From: Vulgatibacter incomptus
GTDB lineage: Bacteria > Myxococcota > Myxococcia > Myxococcales > Vulgatibacteraceae
DNA: 64,000 nucleotides
NCBI RefSeq assembly: GCF_001263175.1
Contig: NZ_CP012332.1
Span: forward strand, 3,287,501 to 3,351,500
Reading direction: 5' to 3'
Positions 52,205-60,983 of this stretch are shown here, in pieces. The translations under genes were made by a program, and so were the position numbers. Below the pieces are notes generated by a model that had not been told where the DNA came from, did not search any database, and saw only the letters and a list, made by a program, of their open reading frames with translations. Positions within the stretch are counted from its first letter, which is position 1. Each line of letters opens with the position of its first letter.

Positions 52205-53209
52205 ATGAACGCGGAAGCGCCGAAGCTCCAGGATGAAACCGACGAGGTCGGCGCCGAGTACGAGGTCCCCTTCCGCGTGGAGCCCAACTACGCGGGCTGG
52301 CGCCTGGACCTCTACCTCGCGGAGAAGATCCGCCGGCTCTCGCGCACCAAGGTCCAGCGCCTGATCCGCGAGGACCTGGTGCACGACGGCCCCAGACCCC
52401 TCAAGGCGGCGACGCCGGTCTGGGCGGGGATGGAGTTCCGCCTCCGCCGCCGGCGGGATCCCGAGCCGGTCTGCGAGCGCGACTTCGGCGTGGCCTTCGA
52501 GGACGACGACGTGCTGGTGGTGGACAAGCCCGCGGGCCTCCCCGTCCACCCGAGCGCCCGCTACTTCGTCCACACCCTGACCAGCGTGCTCCGCGAGCGG
52601 CAGGGCCCTGGCGAGAAGTGGGACATCGCCCACCGCCTCGATCGGGAGACGAGCGGCCTCGTGGTCTGCGGCAAGCGCCCCGAGGTGACGCGCAGGCTGA
52701 AGATGCTCTTCGAGAGGCCTGGGCAGGTGAACAAGGAGTACCAGGCGATCGTACACGGATGGCCCGAGGACGACGAGGCACGGATCGACCTCCCCCTGGG
52801 CCTCCTCGACCACCCGCTCAAGGTGAAGATGGGCGTGGTGCCCCTCCCCGAGGGGAAGGCATCGCTCACGGAGATCCGGGTGGAGCGGCGCTTCCACCGC
52901 GAGGTCCCGTGGCGGGGGCCCGAGCTCGCCGTGGTCCGGTGCTTCCCCCGGACCGGCCGCCAGCACCAGATCCGCGCCCACCTCGCCGCCGTCGGCTACC
53001 CGATCGTCGGCGACAAGATCTACGGCCCCTGCGACCGCTACTTCGCCGACTTCGCGGATGGGAAGCTCGCAGAGGAGGCCCAGGCCGAGCTCGTCCTCTC
53101 CCGGCACGCCCTCCACGCCGCCGCGATCACCCTCCGGCACCCCATGACCGGCCAGCCCCTGCACGTGACCGCGCCGCTGCCAGCTGACATGGCCACTCTG
53201 ATCAGCTAG
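52205..53209 (+). CDS. RluA-family pseudouridine synthase
   Basis: 334 residues. N-terminal S4-like RNA-binding region (GWRLDLYLAEKIRRLSRTKVQRLIREDLV, about 30-80) and the synthase domain. Catalytic Asp146 is in IAHRLDRETSGLVV; further motifs are VLVVDKPAGLPVHP, QVNKEYQAIVHG and FPRTGRQHQIRAHLAAVGYPIVGDKIYG. Modifies uridine in rRNA or tRNA. A long insertion near the end (CDRYFADFADGKLAEEAQAELVLSRHALHAAAI) is typical of the RluA/RluD subgroup. ATG just after the divergent nucleotidyltransferase gene. Confidence 0.93.
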   Translation: MNAEAPKLQDETDEVGAEYEVPFRVEPNYAGWRLDLYLAEKIRRLSRTKVQRLIREDLVHDGPRPLKAATPVWAGMEFRLRRRRDPEPVCERDFGVAFEDDDVLVVDKPAGLPVHPSARYFVHTLTSVLRERQGPGEKWDIAHRLDRETSGLVVCGKRPEVTRRLKMLFERPGQVNKEYQAIVHGWPEDDEARIDLPLGLLDHPLKVKMGVVPLPEGKASLTEIRVERRFHREVPWRGPELAVVRCFPRTGRQHQIRAHLAAVGYPIVGDKIYGPCDRYFADFADGKLAEEAQAELVLSRHALHAAAITLRHPMTGQPLHVTAPLPADMATLIS

Positions 53210-53220
53210 GAAACGTCCCC

Positions 53221-53499
53221 ATGACGACGACGCGCCTCCTCCTCGCCGCCGCGATCTCGACCCTCCTCGTGGTGGGCGCCGGCTGTGCCACGCCCTGCGA
53301 GGAGCTCGCCGCGAAGATCTGCTCCTGCCAGCCGACCACGGCCACCCGCGACGCCTGCGAGCGCAGGGCCAACCAGCAGAAGGCCTCGAACCCGCCGGGC
53401 AACGCCGGCGAGAAGCGCTGCGAGGCGCTCCTCGAGACGTGCGACTGCCACGCCCTCGACACCGCCGCCGGCAAGCGCGCCTGCGGCGAGGCCGAGTAG
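53221..53499 (+). CDS. Small Cys-rich lipoprotein
   Basis: 92 residues, 11 bases after the pseudouridine synthase and probably cotranscribed. Lipobox GAGC follows LLAAAISTLLVV. Mature part holds nine further cysteines in CEELAAKICSCQ, DACERR, RCEALLETCDCH and ACGEAE, spaced as three or more possible disulfides. No motif identified. Similar short Cys-rich lipoproteins are frequent in Myxococcota. Confidence 0.8.
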   Translation: MTTTRLLLAAAISTLLVVGAGCATPCEELAAKICSCQPTTATRDACERRANQQKASNPPGNAGEKRCEALLETCDCHALDTAAGKRACGEAE

Positions 53500-53514
53500 G
53501 CGGGACGCTTTCGC

Positions 53515-54339
53515 CTAGCTCCGAAGCTTCCAGCCCGTGCGGAGCACCACGAGGCAGATCCCGATCGCCAGGACGTCGAAGGCGATCAGCAGGACCAGCG
53601 AGATCGCCGGCTCGATCGCCGAGGTGCCCAGGAGGCCGTAGCGCATCCCGTCGACCAGGTAGAGCACCGGGTTGAAGCGGGAGAGGGTCGCGAAGAAGCC
53701 CGGGAGCTGGTTCACGTCGTAGAAGACGCCGCCGAGGAAGGTGAGCGGCGTGATCACGAAGGTGGGCACCAGGTTCACGTGCTCGAACTTATCGGCCCAG
53801 ATCCCCACGAAGAGCCCCAAGGCAGAGAGCCCGATGCTGGTCAGCACCGGAAAGGCGATCGCGTAGAAGAGGTGGGAGATCACCACGTCGCCCAGCGCGA
53901 TGCTGGCTACGACCCAGGTCATCAAGCCGACGGCCAGGGCCCGTACCGAGGCGGCGCCGACCATCGCGGCGACGATCTCGCCGTAGCGCAGGGGGGAGAC
54001 GAGCAGGTCCACCACCGTCTCCTGCAGCTTCATGATGAACATCGACGAGGAGGTGTTGAGGAAGGAGTTGGAGATCACTCCCAGCATCACCAGGCCCGGC
54101 ACGATGAACGCCATGTAGGGCATGCCCTGCACTTCCCGCAGCCGCCCGCCCAGCGCGTAGCCGAAGACCACCAGGTAGAGCACGGTGGTGATGACCGGCG
54201 ACACAAGGGTCTGCCCGGGCACCCGGAGGAAGCGGCGGATCTCCTTCTCGAAGAGGGTCAGCGGACCACGGAAGCGGTCGCGGAGGGTGGCCCGCGCCGC
54301 CGAAGCGGCAGGGGTCCGGCTGGACTCGGCGCCGATCAT
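53515..54339 (-). CDS. ABC-2 type transporter permease
   Basis: 274 residues with six membrane helices. The cytoplasmic start FEKEIRRFLRVPGQTLVSPVITTVLYLVVFGYALGG, the GLVMLGVISNSFLNTSSS segment and LTFLGGVFYDVNQLPGFF are typical of the ABC-2/NodJ/DrrB group. With the ATPase encoded immediately upstream it forms an exporter of a drug, lipid or polysaccharide-related molecule. ATGA overlap with the ATPase gene ensures equal synthesis. Confidence 0.9.
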   Translation of the reverse strand: MIGAESSRTPAASAARATLRDRFRGPLTLFEKEIRRFLRVPGQTLVSPVITTVLYLVVFGYALGGRLREVQGMPYMAFIVPGLVMLGVISNSFLNTSSSMFIMKLQETVVDLLVSPLRYGEIVAAMVGAASVRALAVGLMTWVVASIALGDVVISHLFYAIAFPVLTSIGLSALGLFVGIWADKFEHVNLVPTFVITPLTFLGGVFYDVNQLPGFFATLSRFNPVLYLVDGMRYGLLGTSAIEPAISLVLLIAFDVLAIGICLVVLRTGWKLRS

Positions 54340-55268
54340 GGTCTCACCCCGTCCTTGGAGAGGAGGCCGACATAGATCTCCTCGAGGCCCGTGCGCCGGG
54401 TCTCGACGTCGCGGACCGAGAGACCCGCCTCCAACGCGGCGGCGACCACCGGCCCGAGCTCCTCCGACAGCGGCTGCTCCAGCTCGATCACCATCCCCGT
54501 CTCCACCAGGCGCGCTCCCTTGGCTTCGAGCGCCCCGGGCAGCCGGGTGAGCGGCTCGGCGAGCTGGAGGCGCAGGGTCCGGCGGCCCAGGCGGCGCATC
54601 AGCGCGGCCTTCTCCTCCACGAGGAGGAGCTTGCCGCGATCGATCATCCCGATCCGATCGGCGAGCGCCTCTGCCTCTTCCAGGTAATGGGTGGTCAGGA
54701 CCACCGTAGTCCCCTGATCCCGGAGGCGGCGCACGTACTTCCACAGGTCCCGCCGGAGCTCCACGTCCACGCCGGCGGTGGGCTCGTCCAGGAAGAGGAC
54801 CTTGGGGTCATGGACCAGCGCCTTGCCGATGAGGAGGCGCCGCTTCATGCCCCCGGAGAGCTCTCGGGTGCCGGCCTTTCGCTTTCGGCCGAGGTCGAGG
54901 GCGTCGAGGATCTCGGCGAGACGGGCCTCCGAGAGCTTCACGCCGAAGTAGCCGGCCTGGAAGCGGAGGGTCTCCTCGACGGTGAAGAAGGGGTCGAAGT
55001 TGATCTCCTGGGGCACCAGCCCGACCACCCGGCGGGTCTCGCGGTACTCCCGCTGCGTGTCCCTGCCGAGGACCCGGGCCGTACCGGCGGTGGGGATCAC
55101 CAGGCCGGAGACGCAGCCGATCAGAGTGGTCTTTCCGGCGCCGTTCGGCCCCAGGAGCGCGAAGATCTCGCCTGCCCGGATGTCCAGGGTCACCGCGTCG
55201 AGCGCGGTGAGATCGCCGTAGCGTTTGGTCAGGCCGTCGAGCTCGACGACGGGTGGGGGAACGTTCAT
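54336..55268 (-). CDS. ABC transporter ATP-binding protein
   Basis: 310 residues. Walker A GPNGAGKTT, Q-loop VGLVPQEINFDP, signature LSGGMKRRLLIGKAL, Walker B VLFLDEPTAGVD and switch His in TTHYLEEAE. The C-terminal tail (LVEEKAALMRRLGRRTLRLQLAEPL, SVRDVETRRTGLEEIYVGLL) is the DrrA/NatA-type extension that contacts the permease. ATG at 55268 opens the domain; a longer GTG/ATG form is unlikely. It pairs with the downstream permease, and the citrate synthase gene lies divergently. Confidence 0.93.
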   Translation of the reverse strand: MNVPPPVVELDGLTKRYGDLTALDAVTLDIRAGEIFALLGPNGAGKTTLIGCVSGLVIPTAGTARVLGRDTQREYRETRRVVGLVPQEINFDPFFTVEETLRFQAGYFGVKLSEARLAEILDALDLGRKRKAGTRELSGGMKRRLLIGKALVHDPKVLFLDEPTAGVDVELRRDLWKYVRRLRDQGTTVVLTTHYLEEAEALADRIGMIDRGKLLLVEEKAALMRRLGRRTLRLQLAEPLTRLPGALEAKGARLVETGMVIELEQPLSEELGPVVAAALEAGLSVRDVETRRTGLEEIYVGLLSKDGVRP

Positions 55269-55416
55269 GAGGTCGCCGAATCTAATCCGGCGGCGGGCGC
55301 CCCGCCGCACTTTCGATCGCCGGCCGATCTACGTTCCGCAAAGCCGGAGCAAGGTGATACAAGGCGAAGCCCAAGGCAGGCGACAGAGCAACCGCAAGCC
55401 TCGCCGGAGGATCCAC

Positions 55417-56568
55417 ATGGAGACGAACACCGAGCCCCAGCTCCCCTACATGCCCGGCCTCGCAGGCGTCCCCGCCGCGGAGTCGAAGGTCTGCGACATC
55501 GACGGCCAGAAGGGAATCCTCTTCTACCGCGGCTATCCCATCGAGGAGCTGGCCGAGAAGAGCACCTTCGAAGAGACAAGCTACATGCTCCTGTACGGGC
55601 AGCTCCCCACCAAGGAGCAGCTCGACGGCTTCACGCATGAGCTCGTCCACCACCGGCGCCTCAAGTACAAGCTCATCGACCTGATGAAGACCCTCCCGGA
55701 GACCGGGCATCCGATGGATGCGCTGGCCGCCGCGGTGGGCGCGCTGGGGATGTTCTACCCCCACATCAACGTCATGGACGCCGCCCAGCGCCACGGCGCC
55801 TGCGTCCGGCTGATCGCGAAGCTCCCCACCATCGTCGCCGCCTTCCACCGGATGCGCCGTGGCGACCGCGACGTGCTGCCGAACGACAAGCTCAACCACG
55901 CCGCGAACTTCCTCTACATGCTCAACGAGCAGGAGCCGGATCCCTTCCACGCGAAGATCCTCGACACCTGCCTCGTGCTCCACGCAGAGCACTCGATGAA
56001 CGCGTCGACCTTCTCCGCGCGCGTCACCGGCTCGTCGCTGGCCGACTCGTACGCGGTGGTGGCCTCCGCGGTGGGCACGCTCTCTGGACCGCTCCACGGC
56101 GGCGCCAACGAGGACGTCCTCGACATGCTCCAGGAGATCGGCACGGTCGAGAACGTGATCCCCTGGCTCGACAAGGCCCAGGCCGCCAAGCGGAAGATCC
56201 CGGGCTTCGGTCATCGCGAGTACAAGGTGAAGGATCCCCGCGCGAAGATCCTCCAGCGCCTCGCCGAGCAGCTCTTCGCCCGCTACGGCTCCACGCCGCT
56301 CTACGACATCGCCGTGAAGCTCGAGTCGGTGATGGAGGAGCGCGTCGGATCCAAGGGCATCTACCCGAACGTCGATTTCTACTCCGGCCTCGTCTACCAG
56401 AAGCTCGGCATCCCGATGGACCTCTTCACGCCGGTCTTCGCGATCGCGCGGGTCTCGGGCTGGCTGGCCCACTGGATGGAGCAGCTCGAGAACAACCGGA
56501 TCTTCCGGCCGAGCCAGGTGTACGTGGGCGCTCCGCCCCGCAGCTACACCTCGATCGATCGCCGCTGA
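55417..56568 (+). CDS. gltA: Citrate synthase family protein
   Basis: 383 residues, the short (Gram-positive/archaeal-like, dimeric) type I form of citrate or 2-methylcitrate synthase that condenses oxaloacetate with acyl-CoA. Catalytic residues: His in LHAEHSMNAS, His in GPLHGGANE, Asp in NVDFYSGLVY. Starts METNTEPQLPYMPGLAGVPAAESKVCDID, which is typical of this group. GGAGG lies six bases before the ATG. No prp genes are nearby, so the TCA role is likelier than methylcitrate, but this is not proven. Ends in a strong terminator. Confidence 0.9.
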   Translation: METNTEPQLPYMPGLAGVPAAESKVCDIDGQKGILFYRGYPIEELAEKSTFEETSYMLLYGQLPTKEQLDGFTHELVHHRRLKYKLIDLMKTLPETGHPMDALAAAVGALGMFYPHINVMDAAQRHGACVRLIAKLPTIVAAFHRMRRGDRDVLPNDKLNHAANFLYMLNEQEPDPFHAKILDTCLVLHAEHSMNASTFSARVTGSSLADSYAVVASAVGTLSGPLHGGANEDVLDMLQEIGTVENVIPWLDKAQAAKRKIPGFGHREYKVKDPRAKILQRLAEQLFARYGSTPLYDIAVKLESVMEERVGSKGIYPNVDFYSGLVYQKLGIPMDLFTPVFAIARVSGWLAHWMEQLENNRIFRPSQVYVGAPPRSYTSIDRR

Positions 56569-56591
56569 GCCGTAGATCGAGCTGAACGTTG

Positions 56592-56633
56592 GAGGGCAGG
56601 GCACCGGTTTCGGTCCCTGCCCTCTTCGTTTTT
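56592..56633 (+). terminator. Intrinsic terminator after the citrate synthase gene
   Basis: Arms GAGGGCAGGG / CCCTGCCCTC with a 13-base loop, followed by TTCGTTTTT. Classic structure, just before the convergent histidine kinase stop. Confidence 0.9.
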
Positions 56634-56650
56634 CAGCGGCGGCCTGGGCG

Positions 56651-57922
56651 TCAGGACTCCGCGACGAGCCGCGGCAGCTCCTGGGCTTCAGCGACGGTCG
56701 GCAACACCAGGCTGAAGGTCGTCGTCTCGCCGGGTGTGCTCTCGACCTCGAGCCTCCCGCCCTGCGCCTCCGCGAGCCCCTTCGCCACGAAGAGCCCGAG
56801 GCCGAGGCCGCTGATGCCGACCGTGGCCCTCCGTCCCCGCATGAAGCGATCGAAGACGCGGGGGAGCTCGTCGGGGTCGATGCCTGGGCCCCGGTTGCGG
56901 ACCGAGATCCTCACTTCGAAGTCCGACACCTGGGCCTCGAGCTGAATCGCCGCATCTCGTGAGCCGTACTTGGCCGCGTTCGAGAGGAGGTTGCCGAGGA
57001 TCTGCTCCAGCCTCCCGGGATCCCCGCGCACGTCCGGCAGGAACGGCGGGATCGACGCCCGCACCTCGCAGCCGTCGCGATCGGCCCCGCCCCGCTCCAG
57101 AATCCCCCGGAGGAACGCGCCGAGGTCGAGGGTGCGGACGTCGAGCACCAGGTGCGCCGTGTCCAGGGTGGACGACCTCGAGAGATCCTCGATCATCCGC
57201 CCCAGGTTGCGCGCGCTCGTCCGCATGTGCTCGAGCCGGGAGAGGACCTTGGCCTCCAGGGGGAGGCGGCGAAGCAGGTCCGTGTGCGTGGCGATCACCG
57301 TGAGCGGCTGGCGCAGCTCGTGGGTCACCACCGAGGTCCACTCGTCGCGGAGCTGCTGGAGCTGGGTGCGCGTACACGCGTTGTCGATCGCCGTCGCGAA
57401 GATCGCGGCGATCGAGCGGATCGCGGCGAGATCTCCGCCGGTGAAGGCGGGAACGATGGGCACGGACCAGGCGAGCGCGCCGACGAGCCTTCCTCTCGCG
57501 ACGAGCTGATGGCCGACCACCGAGCGGATCCCGTATGCGCCCTCGGATGCCCCCAGCCAGCGCGGGAAGGCGGCCCGCTCGTCCATCTGGAGGATCCCCG
57601 TCCGCGCTGCCCTGGCGGCGGGGAAATCCGAATCGAAGCGGACGCGCTCGGTCGCCGCATCCCACGAGTGCGGAAGGCCGGTCGCCGCGACCCTCAGAAG
57701 CTCGCGGCGCTCCCGGTCGGCGAGATAGACCGCGCACGCGGTCGCACCCAGCGAACAGACCGAATCGGCCACCACGCCGTAGATGCTCGGATCGTCGGGA
57801 GCTTCCGCTACCGCGACGGCGACATGCGCCACCTCCGCGGCGGTGATCGCCGTCGGCCTCCTCCGCAATCGCCGCCCCCCGGCGTCGGATAATGGCCCCG
57901 GCCAATTCCCCTCAAACCCCAT
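56651..57922 (-). CDS. GAF-domain sensor histidine kinase
   Basis: 423 residues. No membrane segment; a GAF-like sensor (about 30-185: VVADSVCSLGATACAVYLADRERRELL, GIRSVVGHQLVARGRLVGALAWS) precedes the HisKA domain (WTSVVTHELRQPLTVIATH, phospho-His). The ATPase follows: N box NLLSNAAKYGSRD, G1 NRGPGIDPDEL, G2 SGLGLGLFVAKGLAE. The usual response regulator partner is not adjacent. ATG at 57922 has GGGGAGGAGG seven bases upstream; upstream in-frame sequence is ignored. Signal unknown. Confidence 0.9.
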   Translation of the reverse strand: MGFEGNWPGPLSDAGGRRLRRRPTAITAAEVAHVAVAVAEAPDDPSIYGVVADSVCSLGATACAVYLADRERRELLRVAATGLPHSWDAATERVRFDSDFPAARAARTGILQMDERAAFPRWLGASEGAYGIRSVVGHQLVARGRLVGALAWSVPIVPAFTGGDLAAIRSIAAIFATAIDNACTRTQLQQLRDEWTSVVTHELRQPLTVIATHTDLLRRLPLEAKVLSRLEHMRTSARNLGRMIEDLSRSSTLDTAHLVLDVRTLDLGAFLRGILERGGADRDGCEVRASIPPFLPDVRGDPGRLEQILGNLLSNAAKYGSRDAAIQLEAQVSDFEVRISVRNRGPGIDPDELPRVFDRFMRGRRATVGISGLGLGLFVAKGLAEAQGGRLEVESTPGETTTFSLVLPTVAEAQELPRLVAES

Positions 57923-58004
57923 CAACGACCTCCTCCCCAGAGAGACCGGTACGAGCCCCGAGTTCGACCTTTTGGAGTCACATATCGAATCCACCGTAAA
58001 TTTC

Positions 58005-58019
58005 CAGACGATTCGTCTG
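58005..58019. promoter_or_regulatory. Palindrome upstream of the histidine kinase
   Basis: CAGACGA-T-TCGTCTG, a perfect 7+7 dyad about 85 bases upstream of the kinase ATG, and the same distance from the end of the urea transporter gene. Possible operator. Confidence 0.4.
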
Positions 58020-58128
58020 ACGCGCTGGGCCAGCCGACAATCTTCTGGCGGTCGATGCGATAGGTGCGTCGTGGCTCACATCCGGTTCGGCCCGCCCGCC
58101 GGCTCGAGAACGAGCGTGGCGCTCTGGC

Positions 58129-59187
58129 CTACGATCCGATCCGCAGGCGCTCCTCGGGAGTGGACACCTCTGCCAGCGGAACCCGCCGAATCGAGGTCGT
58201 CGCCCAGGGGACCAGGAGAAACACCACGGTGGCGATGCAGAACGGCAGCGTGAGCGCGGGCACGCCGAAGCGGCTGCCGACGAAGACCATGGCGGCATAG
58301 AGCACCGCCGTCGCGGCGGCGCAGGCCACGGCGTAGATCGCCGTTCGGAACCTGAGCACCAGGAAGACCCCGCCCAACGCCGCGGAGGAGAGGACGGAGT
58401 TGTACCCCCACAATCCGTGATAGACGGCGACACCATCGCCGCCGAGCGCGAGGCCGCAGAGCATGCCGGCCACGGAGCCGATCACGGCGAAGAGCGCCAC
58501 GACCCGCGAAGCGACGAAGAGCCCCGCGACGATCAGGATCCCCGAGACGACGTCGTCCGCGAGGAAGACCTGGCCGATGCCGCGGAAGATGGCTCCCACG
58601 ATCACCCCCGGATCGGCTTGCGGCGTGACCCCTTCCGTCGCTCGAAGGCCCGTTTCGATCTTCTGTGCCGCGTGGATCGCCAGGAGAGGCGAGTGGTGGA
58701 TGTGGACGATCGAAAACGTGGCGAGGAGCGACGGGATCGCGACGAAGTTGAAGGGGAAGGTCAGGGCCGGAAGGTCGAGGAGCCTCGCCGTCACCGCGGA
58801 GACCGCGACCATGACGACCGGGCTGATCGCGGAAGCGAGGACGATGCACGCGAAGACGGGGAGGCTCCACACCGGGAGGAGGAAGGTGCCGAGGGCCGCG
58901 CCCACCAGCGCGCCGTTGTAGCCGTAGGCCCCCGTTCGAATCGTGCGAACGTCGAGGCGGAGCAGGCGGGCGGCCAACGTCGCGGACGCGACGCCGACGA
59001 GGGTCGCCACGCAGAGCCACGGCGAGGCCACGAGCAGGCCCACGAGGATGAGGATCCCCGTGACGGGGTTATCCAGGAAGATCACCATCCCGACGCCGCG
59101 GAGGCACGAGTCGACGAACGCCGTCGCCTGGTGGCGATCGGCCCGCTCCGCCCACTCGGGCATGCGGCCGTTCAACGAGAGCCTCAT
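58129..59187 (-). CDS. Urea transporter (UT family)
   Basis: 352 residues with 10 membrane helices in two homologous halves. The repeated UT motif is seen twice: [20 protein letters not shown] and [21 protein letters not shown], with [15 protein letters not shown] and [17 protein letters not shown] as the paired selectivity segments. The ATG overlaps the ureG stop as ATGA, so it is the last gene of the urease operon. It lets urea diffuse in for urease. Alternative UreI-type channels are excluded by size and motifs. Confidence 0.92.
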   Translation of the reverse strand: MRLSLNGRMPEWAERADRHQATAFVDSCLRGVGMVIFLDNPVTGILILVGLLVASPWLCVATLVGVASATLAARLLRLDVRTIRTGAYGYNGALVGAALGTFLLPVWSLPVFACIVLASAISPVVMVAVSAVTARLLDLPALTFPFNFVAIPSLLATFSIVHIHHSPLLAIHAAQKIETGLRATEGVTPQADPGVIVGAIFRGIGQVFLADDVVSGILIVAGLFVASRVVALFAVIGSVAGMLCGLALGGDGVAVYHGLWGYNSVLSSAALGGVFLVLRFRTAIYAVACAAATAVLYAAMVFVGSRFGVPALTLPFCIATVVFLLVPWATTSIRRVPLAEVSTPEERLRIGS

Positions 59188-59801
59188 CGTGGCTCGAGGA
59201 CCCCCCTGGTTCGGATGAAGTCCACGACCCTGTCGACGCCGTCGCCCGTCTTCAGGCAGGTGAAGACGAAGGGCCTGTCGCCTCGCTGCCGGGCCGCGTC
59301 GCGGGCCATCACGTCGAGAGACGCGCCGACGTGCTGCGCGAGGTCGGTCTTGTTGATGACGAGCAGATCCGAGCGCGTGATCCCCGGGCCTCCTTTTCGC
59401 GGGATCTTCTCGCCGCCCGCCACGTCGATCACGTAGAGCGTCAGGTCCGAGAGCTCCGGGCTGAAGGTCGCGGCGAGGTTGTCGCCCCCGCTCTCGATGA
59501 AGATCGCTTCGAGTTCCGGCAGCTCGGAGACGAGGCGCGCGATCGCCTCGAGGTTGATCGAGGCGTCCTCGCGGATGGCGGTGTGCGGGCAGCCTCCCGT
59601 CTCCACGCCGCGGATCCGCTCGGGCGCCAGCGCCTGGGCCCGCAGGAGGATCTCCATGTCCTCCTTCGTGTAGATGTCGTTCGTGATCACGCCCAGCTCC
59701 CAGCGATCGCGCATGCGCTTGCAGAGCGCCTCGACGAGAGCGGTCTTCCCCGAGCCGACGGGACCGCCGATCCCGACCCGCAACGGATTTCCCCGATGCA
59801 T
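59184..59801 (-). CDS. ureG: Urease accessory GTPase UreG
   Basis: 205 residues. P-loop [16 protein letters not shown], metal-linked [15 protein letters not shown] and [13 protein letters not shown] (the Cys-Pro-His nickel motif), VINKTDLA for guanine specificity. It forms a complex with UreF/UreD and delivers nickel from UreE to apo-urease using GTP. Located between ureF (12-base gap) and the urea transporter (4-base overlap). Confidence 0.97.
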   Translation of the reverse strand: MHRGNPLRVGIGGPVGSGKTALVEALCKRMRDRWELGVITNDIYTKEDMEILLRAQALAPERIRGVETGGCPHTAIREDASINLEAIARLVSELPELEAIFIESGGDNLAATFSPELSDLTLYVIDVAGGEKIPRKGGPGITRSDLLVINKTDLAQHVGASLDVMARDAARQRGDRPFVFTCLKTGDGVDRVVDFIRTRGVLEPR

Positions 59802-59813
59802 CCTTCTCCCCCA

Positions 59814-60503
59814 TCAGGAGCGGAACATGCGTCCGTCCTGGATCTCGTGGGCGTAGCCGGCCAGGGCCAGGCCCGGTGAAAAGCTCTGGAGCTCGTCGTC
59901 GGAGGCGGCCTCGCTCGACTCGACGATCCCGGGCAGCGCGTCGGCGAGCCTCGAGAGCATCCGCCGCCCCGCCATCTGCCCGGCGGCGCCGGTCTTGAGC
60001 CAGGCAAGGACCTGCGCGTCCAGCCACGACCACAGGTGGCCGAGCAGCGCATCGGGCAGCGGAAGCGACCAGCGGACGGCGAGATGGGCGGAGGCGGCGA
60101 GGTACGAGACCTCGCCCTTCCACGCGCCCGGCAGCGCCTCTCCCTCGACCTCCTCCAGCATCCGGACGAGGGAGAAGCCCATCTGCCTCGTCTCGTTTCG
60201 CGGCTCCGCGCCGTCCCTGCACGCGAGGTACTCCTCGTTCCACCGCGCCGCTTCGGCGAGATCCCCAGCGGCGAAGGCGCGCGCGAGGCGCCACCAGTAG
60301 GGCGCGTCGCATCGGCCGAGCACGAGGACGAGATGGTCGGCGATCCAACGCTCCACTTCGTCCGGCGTGCGGGCGAGGCCTTGGTGCAGCGCCGATTCGA
60401 GGCCTTGCGAGTAGCCGTAGCCACCCACCGGCAGGCTCGGGCTCGCGAGCTGCAGCAGGCGGGCGAGAGAGGCCAGATCGCCGGTGGGAGCGCGCTGCAT
60501 CAC
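59814..60503 (-). CDS. ureF: Urease accessory protein UreF
   Basis: 229 residues, all helical. LLQLASPSLPVGGYGYSQGLESAL, VRMLEEVEGEAL and LAGYAHEIQDGRMFRS are family-conserved. UreF acts as the GTPase activator or fidelity factor in the UreD-UreF-UreG complex. Start ATG-ATG; the ureE stop overlaps the second ATG (ATGA). Confidence 0.94.
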   Translation of the reverse strand: MMQRAPTGDLASLARLLQLASPSLPVGGYGYSQGLESALHQGLARTPDEVERWIADHLVLVLGRCDAPYWWRLARAFAAGDLAEAARWNEEYLACRDGAEPRNETRQMGFSLVRMLEEVEGEALPGAWKGEVSYLAASAHLAVRWSLPLPDALLGHLWSWLDAQVLAWLKTGAAGQMAGRRMLSRLADALPGIVESSEAASDDELQSFSPGLALAGYAHEIQDGRMFRS

Positions 60504-60970
60504 GCGTGCTCGTGCTCGTGCTCGTGCGCGTGGGCATGGCCGTGGCGACCGCCGTAGGCGCCCGGCTCGGGATCGAAGCCTTCCCGCGCCTCGGCCACCT
60601 CGAAGCCGAGACCCTCGAGCAGCTCGCGGAGCACGGGGTCGCGCTCGAGGCGGAGGAAACCGTCGCCGAGCTCGAGGGGCACGTGCCGGTTGCCCAGGTG
60701 GTAGGCCGCCCGGATCAGACCGTCGCCCGTCACCCGGTAGACGTCCTCGGGGGCGGCGATCACGCGAACCGCGATCAGCGCTCCGGAAGCGTCGCTCCCG
60801 CCGAGGCGATCGCCGTCGCGCATGGACGCGCCCCTGGCCAGGAGGATCGCCGCGTCGCGCCCCGAGGCGAGGACCACGCGCAGCCGGCTGTGGCGCCTCT
60901 GTTCGAAAGGGAGGACGACCTCGTCCTCGACGCCGCCTTCGCGGGGCAGGATCTCGCGGAGCGTGATCAA
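60500..60970 (-). CDS. ureE: Urease nickel metallochaperone UreE
   Basis: 156 residues. N-terminal peptide-binding domain (LPFEQRRHSRLRVVLASGRDAAILL), metal-binding core with YHLGNRHVPLEL (His pair), and a C-terminal His-rich tail (HGHAHAHEHEHEHA) that binds additional nickel. Delivers nickel to UreG. Lies 13 bases after ureC on the minus strand, 4-base overlap with ureF. Confidence 0.95.
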   Translation of the reverse strand: MITLREILPREGGVEDEVVLPFEQRRHSRLRVVLASGRDAAILLARGASMRDGDRLGGSDASGALIAVRVIAAPEDVYRVTGDGLIRAAYHLGNRHVPLELGDGFLRLERDPVLRELLEGLGFEVAEAREGFDPEPGAYGGRHGHAHAHEHEHEHA

Positions 60971-60983
60971 GCGGACCCCCGTT

